Below, one piece after another: positions 53,911-62,090 of a stretch of 64,000 nt of DNA. The stretch's first letter is position 1. The number at the start of each line of letters is the position of its first letter. Origin of the DNA: an uncultured Chitinophagaceae bacterium (GTDB lineage Bacteria; Bacteroidota; Bacteroidia; Chitinophagales; Chitinophagaceae); NCBI GenBank assembly GCA_903870685.1, contig CAIQDX010000040.1, positions 1 to 64,000 of the forward strand, written 5' to 3'. The position numbers and the translations under genes were made by a program. Under the pieces are notes generated by a model. It was not told where the DNA came from, searched no databases, and was given only the letters and a program-made list of their open reading frames with translations.

Positions 53911-53980
53911 AGCTTTTGTAAGGTTGCTCAACTGCGGTTGCGTCGCACACTTGTACTGAAGAAATTTTATTGAGCAGGAT
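53911..53980 (+). repeat. Dispersed repeat, copy E
   Basis: Starts with AGCTTTTGTAAGG and carries the core GTTGCGTCGCACACTTGTAC at 53937-53956, identical to copy C. Its ends form an inverted repeat: TGCTCAA (53925-53931) and TTGAGCA (53970-53976). It sits between the aldo/keto reductase start and the 3' end of the next gene. Confidence 0.8.
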
Positions 53981-54024
53981 TTAGAATTGTATTTCTTCTA
54001 ATCCAATTGAAGATTGCGTCATAA

Positions 54025-54933
54025 TTATTTGGTAATGATTTTATCTAAAGATTTAAAATTTAGTTCGCCAAGTTCATCAGGGGTTGCTTGAGTAAATGGT
54101 ATAAACCAAATATCATTAAGGTTATTAGGAATTCTATTGATTTCATAAAGTATAACTAAGTCACAAAAAATATTTTTTTGATCAACATAGTCTTTAGTTA
54201 AAACAATGTTCATGCCTTCCCCTTTAGTATTTGCACTCGGATAAATTAATGCATCATAGAATCTATCAAAAGGTTTAAATAGAGTCATTATTTTATTATA
54301 ATATGTGGCAGTGATTTTATATGCCGCTTCGCGATTAGAGTTTTTACAAAATAACTCACTCAAGTATTTCAATTTTTCAATAAAATTTAGATACACTTCA
54401 TTTGATTGACTACTCTCTTTTAATTGAGCATCAAAATGGTTATATAAAAAGTTGAAATTTTCATTAGTAATAATTGAATTAGAATAATAAGGTAAAAACC
54501 AAAACACAGGTTGCTTTATAATCTGCCATCTTGATACCGCAGCAATTCTTCCATCGAAAGAAGGGTCATCAATTATTTTTTGCACTGTAGTCTCCATTAG
54601 TGAAGGTTGAGCTCCATCACCAAAGTTTAACATACCTCCAGGAATACTTGCATAAAAAACTTGTTGAGCTTCAAAATTGCATCGCTGTAATGGAATATTA
54701 TTTTTTTTTAAATCAGGCACATAAGAACACCTAGAAATGTTTGAACAAGTTTCATTTTTATCAAGCAAAGAAGTTCTAATTAAAAAAGGAATTTTTTCTA
54801 ATTGTAAAGCCCCTAATGGAACTTGAAATATCAAGTCTTCAATCAAAGAATCAAATTCAATTTCTGAAATAGATTTATCGTTAAGCAATTTTTCAAATCT
54901 TTCTTTATAAGAATCGATAGGAATTATAGCCAT
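54025..54933 (-). CDS. Protein of unknown function
   Basis: 302 residues, no signal peptide, no transmembrane helix. The middle part (RCSYVPDLKKNNIPLQRCNFEAQQVFYASIPGG ... LMETTVQ) has a faint resemblance to RES-type NAD-degrading domains, with Arg, Tyr and Glu in roughly the right order, but the match is too weak to name it. The C-terminal part includes a conserved-looking LVILYEINRIPNNLNDIWFIPFTQ. Its AT content and rare codons look higher than those of its neighbours, so a transferred gene is possible. No partner gene beside it. Confidence 0.55.
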   Translation of the reverse strand: MAIIPIDSYKERFEKLLNDKSISEIEFDSLIEDLIFQVPLGALQLEKIPFLIRTSLLDKNETCSNISRCSYVPDLKKNNIPLQRCNFEAQQVFYASIPGGMLNFGDGAQPSLMETTVQKIIDDPSFDGRIAAVSRWQIIKQPVFWFLPYYSNSIITNENFNFLYNHFDAQLKESSQSNEVYLNFIEKLKYLSELFCKNSNREAAYKITATYYNKIMTLFKPFDRFYDALIYPSANTKGEGMNIVLTKDYVDQKNIFCDLVILYEINRIPNNLNDIWFIPFTQATPDELGELNFKSLDKIITK

Positions 54934-54991
54934 ACTTTTATAAATTAATTTGAATTAAAATTACTATTGTAACAAAGAATATCAAAACAAC

Positions 54992-55582
54992 TCATTCCCC
55001 CAATCCAAAAATACTTATCTGTTTGCAAGTGTCAAATTCATGTTTCCTTTTCAACAAGATCAATTGCTTTACTTCAAAAGAAGCATAAAAAGATTTGGGT
55101 GCATATTCTACAATTGCTTTCTCATAAATAGTTGCAGGTAATTTTCTTGCAATGCTGAGATGCGGATGGGTAATGAGTTTCATGGGGGGACAATCATTTC
55201 CTCTTACATATTGATCCACTACTTTTAATGATGTTGCCAATTGTTTAAACGGTTGATGATCCTGCACACGCAGATAAACGGTATGCGGCGGAAAACCACT
55301 GTAATTATTTAATGAAACAGAAAATTTATTTTGTGTACTGATGATGCGTTGCATCCACCGGATAATGGTTTCTTCCATTGTTTCTTTTGCCAGAAATTTA
55401 CTTACTGTAATATGCGGCTTAGTTTTAATGGCAACTTTTTCTTTAAACAAATCGAAGAATAAATTTTTTTCTTCCATCACTTGATGATACACTTTTTCGT
55501 CGGGATGCGCTACTAATAAGTATTCGTACAAATTGCTGAGCAGTGGCAATCGTGTTGCAGGTTCGTAAACAAAAATTTTCAT
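54992..55582 (-). CDS. 2'-5' RNA ligase family protein (2H phosphoesterase)
   Basis: 196 residues. The paired H-x-T/S-x motifs that define the 2H fold are in KPHITVSKFL (about residue 57) and THPHLSIARKL (about residue 139), giving two catalytic His-Ser/Thr pairs. Such proteins act on 2',3'-cyclic or 2'-5' phosphodiesters in RNA or nucleotides. Divergent from umuD over a 71-base region with two palindromes, so it may share SOS-type control. Confidence 0.82.
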   Translation of the reverse strand: MKIFVYEPATRLPLLSNLYEYLLVAHPDEKVYHQVMEEKNLFFDLFKEKVAIKTKPHITVSKFLAKETMEETIIRWMQRIISTQNKFSVSLNNYSGFPPHTVYLRVQDHQPFKQLATSLKVVDQYVRGNDCPPMKLITHPHLSIARKLPATIYEKAIVEYAPKSFYASFEVKQLILLKRKHEFDTCKQISIFGLGE

Positions 55583-55597
55583 AATAAAATTTTATTC

Positions 55598-55635
55598 GTT
55601 AAATAATTTAGCATAAATTTACTAAATAATTTAGT
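55598..55635. promoter_or_regulatory. Two tandem palindromes upstream of umuD
   Basis: GTTAAATAATTTAGC (55598-55612) and ACTAAATAATTTAGT (55621-55635) share the core TAAATAATTTAG and lie 23 bases apart centre to centre, about two helical turns. The second is a perfect palindrome. They lie between the divergent 2H and umuD genes. Position suggests binding sites for an SOS-type repressor; no known box was matched. Confidence 0.55.
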
Positions 55636-55653
55636 ACAAAAAATTTAATTATA

Positions 55654-56118
55654 ATGGATAATGAAACTTTTTATCGGTCGGCTTATGATGGTTCTAAAAA
55701 ATTTCATCAACACGATATTCAAACTGCCAATGCTACCGGCTTTGGAGCAGCAGCAGATGATTATATGGAACGCGGTATTGATTTAAACGAACAGCTTGTT
55801 ATAAACAAACCGGCTACTTATTTTTTCAGAATGAACAGCAATGCAATGGAAACTGCTAATATTTTTACGGGTGATATATTAATCGTTGATAGAAGTATTA
55901 AAGCCGCTAATGGGAAAATCATTGTGGCTTCTGTTAACGGTGATTTATTAGTACGTCGTTTCTGTCAAAATTTTAATAAGGCCATGCTTTGTGCTGATAA
56001 TAAAAAATTTAAAGACATTCAGTTGGATGAATTTACGCAGTTTCAATCATGGGGTGTAGTTACTTGCTGCATTCATTTAATCGACCCCTCACTGCTTGCC
56101 TTTAATAATAAAGATTAG
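55654..56118 (+). CDS. umuD: UmuD-like (S24/LexA family) subunit of DNA polymerase V, catalytic dyad apparently lost
   Basis: 154 residues. Aligned by eye with E. coli UmuD: TGFGAAADDYMERGIDLNEQLVINKPATYF fits CGFPSPAADYVEQRIDLNQLL, and NIFTGDILIVDRSIKAANGKIIVASVNGDLLV fits the peptidase core. The catalytic Ser position reads NSNAM: residue 64 is Ala. The catalytic Lys position reads LVRRF: residue 101 is Arg. Self-cleavage is therefore doubtful, and the cleavage-site Cys is Thr. Gene order umuD-umuC is normal, with 13 bases between. The family may contain a non-cleaving branch in Bacteroidota. Confidence 0.9.
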   Translation: MDNETFYRSAYDGSKKFHQHDIQTANATGFGAAADDYMERGIDLNEQLVINKPATYFFRMNSNAMETANIFTGDILIVDRSIKAANGKIIVASVNGDLLVRRFCQNFNKAMLCADNKKFKDIQLDEFTQFQSWGVVTCCIHLIDPSLLAFNNKD

Positions 56119-56131
56119 CTAAAAAAATACC

Positions 56132-57412
56132 TTGAAAGCAATTGTAGATTGTAATAGTTTTTATTGTTCGTGCGAAAGATTATTTCGCCCCGATTTGGAG
56201 AACAAACCCGTTATTGTTTTAAGTAATAATGATGGTTGTATCATTTCAAGAAGTGATGAAGCAAAAAAACTTGGCGTGCAAATGGCGGGTCCATATTTTA
56301 AAGCAAAACCAATGATCGAAAAATATGGCGTAACAACTTTTTCTTCAAATTATCATTTGTATGGCGATCTAAGTTGGCGTGTAATGGAAACATTGCGCAT
56401 GTTGGTGGACAAAGAAAATGTAGAAGTTTATTCGGTAGATGAAGCGTTTGTAAATATGGAACATATCCCTGCTGAAACATTGCATTTCACAACAAAAGAA
56501 ATAAAAGAAACAATTGAAATGTGGACCGGCATTAAAGTTTCTATCGGTGTAGCGCCAACAAAAGTGTTGAGCAAAGTTGCCAATCGTTTATCTAAAAAAA
56601 ATAAAATCGAAACAGAATGTGTAATGGTTTTAGATAGCGAAGAAAAAATAAACGATGCTTTGCAACGCACATCTGTTGAAGCAATTTGGGGCGTGGGTTA
56701 TCAATATGCAATAAAACTGCGTCAGCTAAGAATTAATACAGCATTGGATTTGAAACGAATGAGTACATCGTGGGCGCATCGTCATCTCGGTGGTGTTGTT
56801 GGTGTTCGTTTAATAAAAGAATTAAATGGCGAGCCTGCCATTGAAATGGAAGATGAACTCATCAATAAAAAAATGATCGCTACAACAAGAATGTTTGGTG
56901 AGCCTGTTAAAAATATTAAAGACATTAAAGAAGCCGTTGCAACTTATACATCGCGTGCTGCAGAAAAATTGCGAAGACAAAATAGTGCAGCAAAAACAAT
57001 CAGTGTTTTTATCGTTCCAAAAGAAGAGTCGCATACAAAACATTTTCATCATGGCCCATCGGTTGGCACATATATTCATTTGCCCGTTGCCACTTCTATC
57101 ACTAACGAATTAATTAAACCCGCAGTGCAATTGGTCGATCGTTTATTTGAAGAAGGAAATATTTATAAAAAAGCCGGAGTGATGTTAAGCAATATTGTTC
57201 CCGATACTTCCATTCAGGGAAATTTGTTTTTACCCGAAATAAAAAATAATCAACGGTTGTTGATGAACATGATCGATAATGTAAACTTCAGTATGCGTGA
57301 TGATGTATTAAAGTTTGCTGCAAGCGGCACCACAAGAGATTGGAAAATGCGGCAAGAACTTCGTTCTGAAAGATATACCACGCGATGGAATGAACTATTC
57401 GAAATAAAATAA
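56132..57412 (+). CDS. umuC: DNA polymerase V catalytic subunit UmuC (Y family)
   Basis: 426 residues. Error-prone lesion-bypass polymerase. Starts with TTG (MKAIVDCNSFYCSCERLFRPDL) and has the Y-family acidic residues in VDCNSFY and EVYSVDEAFVNME, the GIKVSIGVAPTKVLSKVANRLSKK fingers/palm block, the HhH-like IWGVGYQYAIKLRQLRI and a complete little-finger domain; the C-terminal end fits UmuC rather than DinB. Translationally close to umuD; regulated with it. A dispersed repeat copy follows its stop codon. Confidence 0.95.
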   Translation: MKAIVDCNSFYCSCERLFRPDLENKPVIVLSNNDGCIISRSDEAKKLGVQMAGPYFKAKPMIEKYGVTTFSSNYHLYGDLSWRVMETLRMLVDKENVEVYSVDEAFVNMEHIPAETLHFTTKEIKETIEMWTGIKVSIGVAPTKVLSKVANRLSKKNKIETECVMVLDSEEKINDALQRTSVEAIWGVGYQYAIKLRQLRINTALDLKRMSTSWAHRHLGGVVGVRLIKELNGEPAIEMEDELINKKMIATTRMFGEPVKNIKDIKEAVATYTSRAAEKLRRQNSAAKTISVFIVPKEESHTKHFHHGPSVGTYIHLPVATSITNELIKPAVQLVDRLFEEGNIYKKAGVMLSNIVPDTSIQGNLFLPEIKNNQRLLMNMIDNVNFSMRDDVLKFAASGTTRDWKMRQELRSERYTTRWNELFEIK

Positions 57413-57427
57413 ATTATTTTTTTTACC

Positions 57428-57490
57428 GGCTTTTGTATTTCAATGAAAGCATTGTTGCGTCGCACTCCTGTGCTGCAACAATACTTTCAG
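57428..57490 (+). repeat. Dispersed repeat, copy F (best palindrome)
   Basis: GGCTTTTGTATTTCAATG then GAAAGCATTGTTGC (57445-57458) and its complement GCAACAATACTTTC (57475-57488) around GCGTCGCACTCCTGTGC, which itself contains GCAC-TCCT-GTGC. The whole element folds into one long hairpin and lies between the convergent umuC and DUF4136 genes. Confidence 0.85.
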
Positions 57491-57494
57491 AAAA

Positions 57495-58031
57495 TTATTT
57501 TTTTATCTCAACAGGATATTTTTTAAATAATTTTTTTATTCCACTCTCAGTTAATTTTTGCAATGATGTTTTATTTCTTGGAACAATTCCTTCCATCGAA
57601 CCTCTCCACACTAATTTATTTTGTGAAGCATCAACAATATCCAATGTTAAGGCACCTTCTTTAAAAAGTCCAGCAATAATATTGTCGCTTTTTAAACTAT
57701 AATCTTGCTGACCTAAATATTTCGTAGCATCTGTTCGAGAATCTGATTGTCGTGTTTCTTCTCTAACAACAATTCCAATATTAATTAAAAGATCGGGATT
57801 AGTGCTTGCTTGCAAATATCCGCGACTATTCATTTCTTTAATGATTGCACTTTTTAAAATATTGGTTCGCTGTGTAAAATTTTTGGTAGTGGTATCGCCC
57901 GATGCTTTTAATTCATAAAAATTAAAAGTCTTGTATTTGTTAAGATCAATGTTATCGGCAGTTTTGGTATAAGCAATTTTTATTGGAGAACACGATGCAA
58001 ACAACAGCAATAAGCAAATAAGGTTTTTCAT
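57495..58031 (-). CDS. DUF4136 family lipoprotein
   Basis: 178 residues. Lipobox LFASC after a short signal, then the DUF4136 beta/alpha body: YTKTADNIDLNKYKTFNFYELKASGD, RTNILKSAIIKEMNSRGYLQASTNPDLLINIGIVVRE and LTLDIVDASQNKLVWRGSMEGIVP. Family members are periplasmic outer-membrane-associated lipoproteins of unknown role. ATG 58031 gives the proper lipoprotein N terminus, three residues after an in-frame ATG at 58040. Confidence 0.88.
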   Translation of the reverse strand: MKNLICLLLLFASCSPIKIAYTKTADNIDLNKYKTFNFYELKASGDTTTKNFTQRTNILKSAIIKEMNSRGYLQASTNPDLLINIGIVVREETRQSDSRTDATKYLGQQDYSLKSDNIIAGLFKEGALTLDIVDASQNKLVWRGSMEGIVPRNKTSLQKLTESGIKKLFKKYPVEIKK

Positions 58032-58050
58032 ATCGAACATTTTAATTGTT

Positions 58051-58953
58051 CTAAAAAAGCGTAGGCTGAATAAAAACAGGCTTTTGCAAAGTTAAGCCGC
58101 ATATTGCATTTAATTTATCAACTAAATAAACAGTTAATTCAGGCGAATAACTTTCATCGTGCATGTGCATGAAAAAATATAATTCTTCTAACCCATTATC
58201 TAACCAATATTTTATTCGATTAACCCAATCATCAATTCTTGTATAATCTGTTGCATGCAAACTGTTACCTACATAACGGATAAAAGCTTTTGGAACAGTA
58301 AGATGCATGTGTGCACAATCTCGTCTGCCACTGGTATCGGTAATAATGGCACCCACGTTTATTTGTTTTAACGTTTCAAATAATTCGTTGCGGATATTTT
58401 CTTTACCAAACCAATCAGGATGGCGAACTTCTAAAAAGAATTGCAGATCGGTTGGAAGTGATCTTAAAAAATCAAACAATTCATTTTTTCTTTTTGTAGT
58501 AAACGCATCGCTTACCTGAACAAACACCGGACCTAAATGTTTTTCGAATGCAATAATACCGCGCAAAAATTCAGAGGTAATAAAATCCTTCCTTTTTAAA
58601 CTTCTGCGATGAGTTATGCCTTGATACATTTTTGGGCAAAACATAAAATCTTTACCATCAGCTTTTGCTGCCCACTTTGCAATACCTTCAGCTGTATAAA
58701 CATTGTAATGCGTAGCATTCAATTCTATGCTGTTATAATGTTTTACATAATGTTCTAAAAAATCTTTTTCTTTTGTTTTGAGAGGATAAATTTTACCAAG
58801 CCATTCCGTCCTTCCCCATTTGGCACAACCAATATAAATTTTAGGATGATCTATTTTCCCCCCTTTCATTATTTGTTGATTGAATAAAGGTTCTTTATGT
58901 AAAGAAAAATTAATGGCAGATAATTCTGTTTCAGTAACGCGACCGAATTCCAT
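58051..58953 (-). CDS. DUF72 family protein
   Basis: 300 residues. The TIM-barrel-like DUF72 fold is recognised by IYIGCAKWGRTEWLGKIYP, FLEHYVKHYNSIELNATHYNVYT, FLEVRHPDWFGKENIRNELFE and IITDTSGRRDCAHMHLT. The late HMHDESYSPELTVYLVDKLN replaces the usual NN-H motif. Function unknown. ATG 58953 gives about 35 residues before the fold; a later ATG near 58869 is possible. It precedes the DUF4136 gene by 19 bases, so both may be in one transcript. Confidence 0.88.
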   Translation of the reverse strand: MEFGRVTETELSAINFSLHKEPLFNQQIMKGGKIDHPKIYIGCAKWGRTEWLGKIYPLKTKEKDFLEHYVKHYNSIELNATHYNVYTAEGIAKWAAKADGKDFMFCPKMYQGITHRRSLKRKDFITSEFLRGIIAFEKHLGPVFVQVSDAFTTKRKNELFDFLRSLPTDLQFFLEVRHPDWFGKENIRNELFETLKQINVGAIITDTSGRRDCAHMHLTVPKAFIRYVGNSLHATDYTRIDDWVNRIKYWLDNGLEELYFFMHMHDESYSPELTVYLVDKLNAICGLTLQKPVFIQPTLF

Positions 58954-59133
58954 TGTACATGTTTATACACCAAATCTAATAACTTAGAATTGATTTGAAT
59001 AATCGAAAGAAAACTTAAATTTTGTATTTAACTATCAATTGTTAGCATTTCCTTAAATCTGGCATAGTTTTGATGATAATATATTTGACATTAAACTCTT
59101 CTACATAATGGTCATCTATTAATTGTATAATTT

Positions 59134-61377
59134 ATGATTATGAAAACTTTACAAATTATTTTATCATTCATCTTTACTACTTCTCTGTTTGCCAGTAAAA
59201 TTGATGCACAGGAAGATTGGCCAAAAGTCATTGCTGCAAGCGATGGTTCTGTAATTAAAATTTATCATCCACAGCCGGAATCTTTTACGGGTGATGTTTT
59301 AAAATTACGGTTTGCAGTTTCTGTAACCGAACAAGGAAAAACAGATCCTGTGTTTGGAACTTTTTGGTCGATAAATAATGTTGAAACAGATCGCGATAAT
59401 CGCAATATCAGTATTGTTTCTGTTCAGGTTCCCAATTTGAAATTTGGATCGGATATGGATGACAACAGGATAACTTTTTTGCGATCAGCTTTAGAAACTG
59501 AAATTCCAAATTTGCATATCATTTTGCCAATGGATGAATTGGAAAGTATGTTGCAATCAAATACTGAAGAAAGAAAATTATCGAAAAATTTAAATACAAC
59601 GCCACCAAAAATTATATCATCAAACAAACCATCAACTTTAGTTTTAGTTGATGGCATGCCAAAATTAAAATTCAATAATGATTGGGGTGTTGATGTTGTT
59701 GTTAATTCACCATTCACGATTATTAAAAATAATAATGGGGCGTTTTATTTATACGGTGGTAAACATTGGTATAGCGCACCATCTGCAACCGGACCTTATA
59801 CTTATGTAAATGATGTTCCGAACAATTTGAATAAAATTCAAACTGCAGTTGATAATGCAAATACCAGTGATCCAGGCTTTACAAAAAATGATGCAACAGC
59901 AAATACCAATGATGTTACAAATATTATTGTAAGTACCGAACCAGCCGAATTAATTCAAACCAACGGAGAAGCAAATTTAACGTCCATTGAAGGAACAAAT
60001 TTGTTGTATGTAACCAATACCGAAAATGATATTTTTATTGATCAATCATCTCAAAAATATTATGTTTTGTTATCGGGTCGTTGGTATCAAGCATCAAACT
60101 TAAATGGGCCATGGCAATACACTGCATCAAATAATTTACCTGCCGATTTTGCAAAAATTCCCGAAGGCTCACCAAAGGATAATGTGTTGGCAAGTGTTGC
60201 CGGAACACAAGCTGCAAAAGAAGCGATCATGGATGCACAAATTCCGCAAACTGCAAAAGTTGATCGTAATAAAGCCGCTGCAAATGTTACGTATGATCGT
60301 GCTCCTCGATTCGAAAATATACAAGGTACCAATATGCAGTATGGAGTTAATACACAAAGCTCGGTTATACGCTATGGAAATAAATATTATGTTGTAGAAA
60401 ATGGTGTTTGGTTTGAATCATATAATGCAAATGGTCCATGGACTGTTGCAACAGAAAGACCTGAAGAAGTTGATATTATTCCACCAACTAGTCCGGTGTA
60501 CAATATGAAATATGTTTATATCTACGATGTAACCCCTAATTGGGTTTATATGGGATATACTCCCGGATATTTAAACACCTATATTTTTGGACCAACAGTA
60601 GTTTACGGAACAGGATTTTATTATTCTCCATGGTATGGAAATTATTATTATCCTCGTCCATATACTTGGGGTTTTAGAATGCATTATAATCCTTGGATGG
60701 GATGGAGTATGGGCTATGGTTATAGTTTTGGTTGGTTCAACTTTGGTTTTGGAATGAATTTATGGCCGGGTTGGGGTGGCGGTTGGTGGGGTCCATACGC
60801 ATATCATCCACCATACAGAAATTATACAGCAGGTTACAAAAATTATGGATATTATGGTAACAGAGGATTTGCGATGGGAAACTCTATTCGAAATAATAAT
60901 GTTCGAATCAACAATTATTCAAACAATATTTATAACAGAAGAAATGATGTAGTTACAAGAAATAATATTATTGTCAACAACAGAAGTAATTCTGTAAATA
61001 ATAATGGTAATACAAATAGACAAGGTAATTATTCACCGGCAGTAATTCCAAGAACACCAAACGGATCTTTAAATACAAATCAAAATCGTAATCAAGGTTC
61101 TATTATTACAACCGACAGACAAGGCAATGTTTTCCAGAGAAATCAAAATGGCGCAATACAGCAACGTCAGGGTTCTTCATGGCAACCGGTAAATAATAAT
61201 AGTAACGCGGCACAAAATTTTAATCAACAACAACAGCAACATGATCGCGGTCAACAGAGAGCTCAAAATTTTCAATCGCAAAGAACGACTGCGCCAACAC
61301 CGCAAGTAAACAGACCAAGTGGTGGTGGAAACAGACCTAGTGGTAATAACGGCGGTCGCGGAGGTAGAAGAGATTAA
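59134..61377 (+). CDS. Large exported protein with three W/G sheet repeats and Asn/Gly-rich tail
   Basis: 747 residues with a signal peptide (LQIILSFIFTTSLFASKIDAQ). The middle holds three similar modules of the form YY-x(3)-G-x-W-Y-x-A-x(5)-GPW: FYLYGGKHWYSAPSATGPYTYV, YYVLLSGRWYQASNLNGPWQY and YYVVENGVWFESYNANGPWTV. Next comes a Tyr/Trp/Gly-rich region (about 490-580; SPWYGNYYYPRPYTWGF, MNLWPGWGGGWWGPY), then an Asn- and Gln-rich tail ending in GGRGGRRD. Surface or matrix role is inferred; no enzyme motif seen. An ATG two codons downstream would also serve. Confidence 0.78.
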   Translation: MIMKTLQIILSFIFTTSLFASKIDAQEDWPKVIAASDGSVIKIYHPQPESFTGDVLKLRFAVSVTEQGKTDPVFGTFWSINNVETDRDNRNISIVSVQVPNLKFGSDMDDNRITFLRSALETEIPNLHIILPMDELESMLQSNTEERKLSKNLNTTPPKIISSNKPSTLVLVDGMPKLKFNNDWGVDVVVNSPFTIIKNNNGAFYLYGGKHWYSAPSATGPYTYVNDVPNNLNKIQTAVDNANTSDPGFTKNDATANTNDVTNIIVSTEPAELIQTNGEANLTSIEGTNLLYVTNTENDIFIDQSSQKYYVLLSGRWYQASNLNGPWQYTASNNLPADFAKIPEGSPKDNVLASVAGTQAAKEAIMDAQIPQTAKVDRNKAAANVTYDRAPRFENIQGTNMQYGVNTQSSVIRYGNKYYVVENGVWFESYNANGPWTVATERPEEVDIIPPTSPVYNMKYVYIYDVTPNWVYMGYTPGYLNTYIFGPTVVYGTGFYYSPWYGNYYYPRPYTWGFRMHYNPWMGWSMGYGYSFGWFNFGFGMNLWPGWGGGWWGPYAYHPPYRNYTAGYKNYGYYGNRGFAMGNSIRNNNVRINNYSNNIYNRRNDVVTRNNIIVNNRSNSVNNNGNTNRQGNYSPAVIPRTPNGSLNTNQNRNQGSIITTDRQGNVFQRNQNGAIQQRQGSSWQPVNNNSNAAQNFNQQQQQHDRGQQRAQNFQSQRTTAPTPQVNRPSGGGNRPSGNNGGRGGRRD

Positions 61378-61398
61378 ATATCAATTTTCCTTATAAAA

Positions 61399-61433
61399 TA
61401 AAATGCCCGTTAATTTTTAACGGGCATTTTATT
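61399..61433 (+). terminator. Bidirectional terminator
   Basis: AAAATGCCCGTTAA and TTAACGGGCATTTT pair around a three-base loop (about 61400-61413 and 61417-61430), followed by a T-rich run. It serves the large exported protein gene and the convergent gene at 61452. Confidence 0.9.
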
Positions 61434-61451
61434 TATTGAATGAATAAAAAA

Positions 61452-62030
61452 TTATTGTTTTAATTCATAATTTCTGAACGCTTTAAATTTAAATACTCTT
61501 TCTTCAGAAACCATTCTATATTGAATGACACGCTTGCCACCAGTGGGTTTATCGGGATTGTCGTCTGCTTTAAATACAGGAAAACTTCTTAATACTGTTC
61601 CTTCCATTAAAGAAAACTCATCATGACCTCTATATCCATCTCTCAACTTTGAATCGTCACGTATATCTGGAAAATAAATTGGCGCATAAGATTTATTTTC
61701 AACCGATGTTATCGCAAAGATATTTACATATTCATTTGGATTGCCACTACCATCCGAAATAATAAATAAGTCGGGGAAACCATCATTATTAAAATCATCG
61801 ATCTGAACACTTTTTATTCTGCCTCTCACATAAAATTCCATATCTCTTGCTTCACTTTCAAAACCAATTGGTTTTAGAGAGACTTGATTTTTATCTACAC
61901 TTTTATTCGGACAAATAATTTTGTATCCAGACTTACCAATTTTTAAAGTGGTATCAATTTTTCTGAATTGACTTTGTACATTATTGAAACTGATCAATGA
62001 AACCAGCAGCACAAATATTTTATAATTCAT
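61452..62030 (-). CDS. Exported protein with FG-GAP-like repeat
   Basis: 192 residues with a signal peptide (MNYKIFVLLVSLISFNNVQSQ). The VQIDDFNNDGFPDLFIISDGSGNPNEYVNIF stretch is an FG-GAP/VCBS-like Ca-binding repeat (DxNxDGxxD). The rest has no recognised domain. Probably periplasmic or surface-bound. It is 60 bases downstream of the TonB-like gene on the same strand. Confidence 0.68.
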   Translation of the reverse strand: MNYKIFVLLVSLISFNNVQSQFRKIDTTLKIGKSGYKIICPNKSVDKNQVSLKPIGFESEARDMEFYVRGRIKSVQIDDFNNDGFPDLFIISDGSGNPNEYVNIFAITSVENKSYAPIYFPDIRDDSKLRDGYRGHDEFSLMEGTVLRSFPVFKADDNPDKPTGGKRVIQYRMVSEERVFKFKAFRNYELKQ

Positions 62031-62090
62031 TTCTAAAAATTCTTTTGAGGCTTTGAAATTAGTGATTTATCTCTTTTGCAACATAATGAT

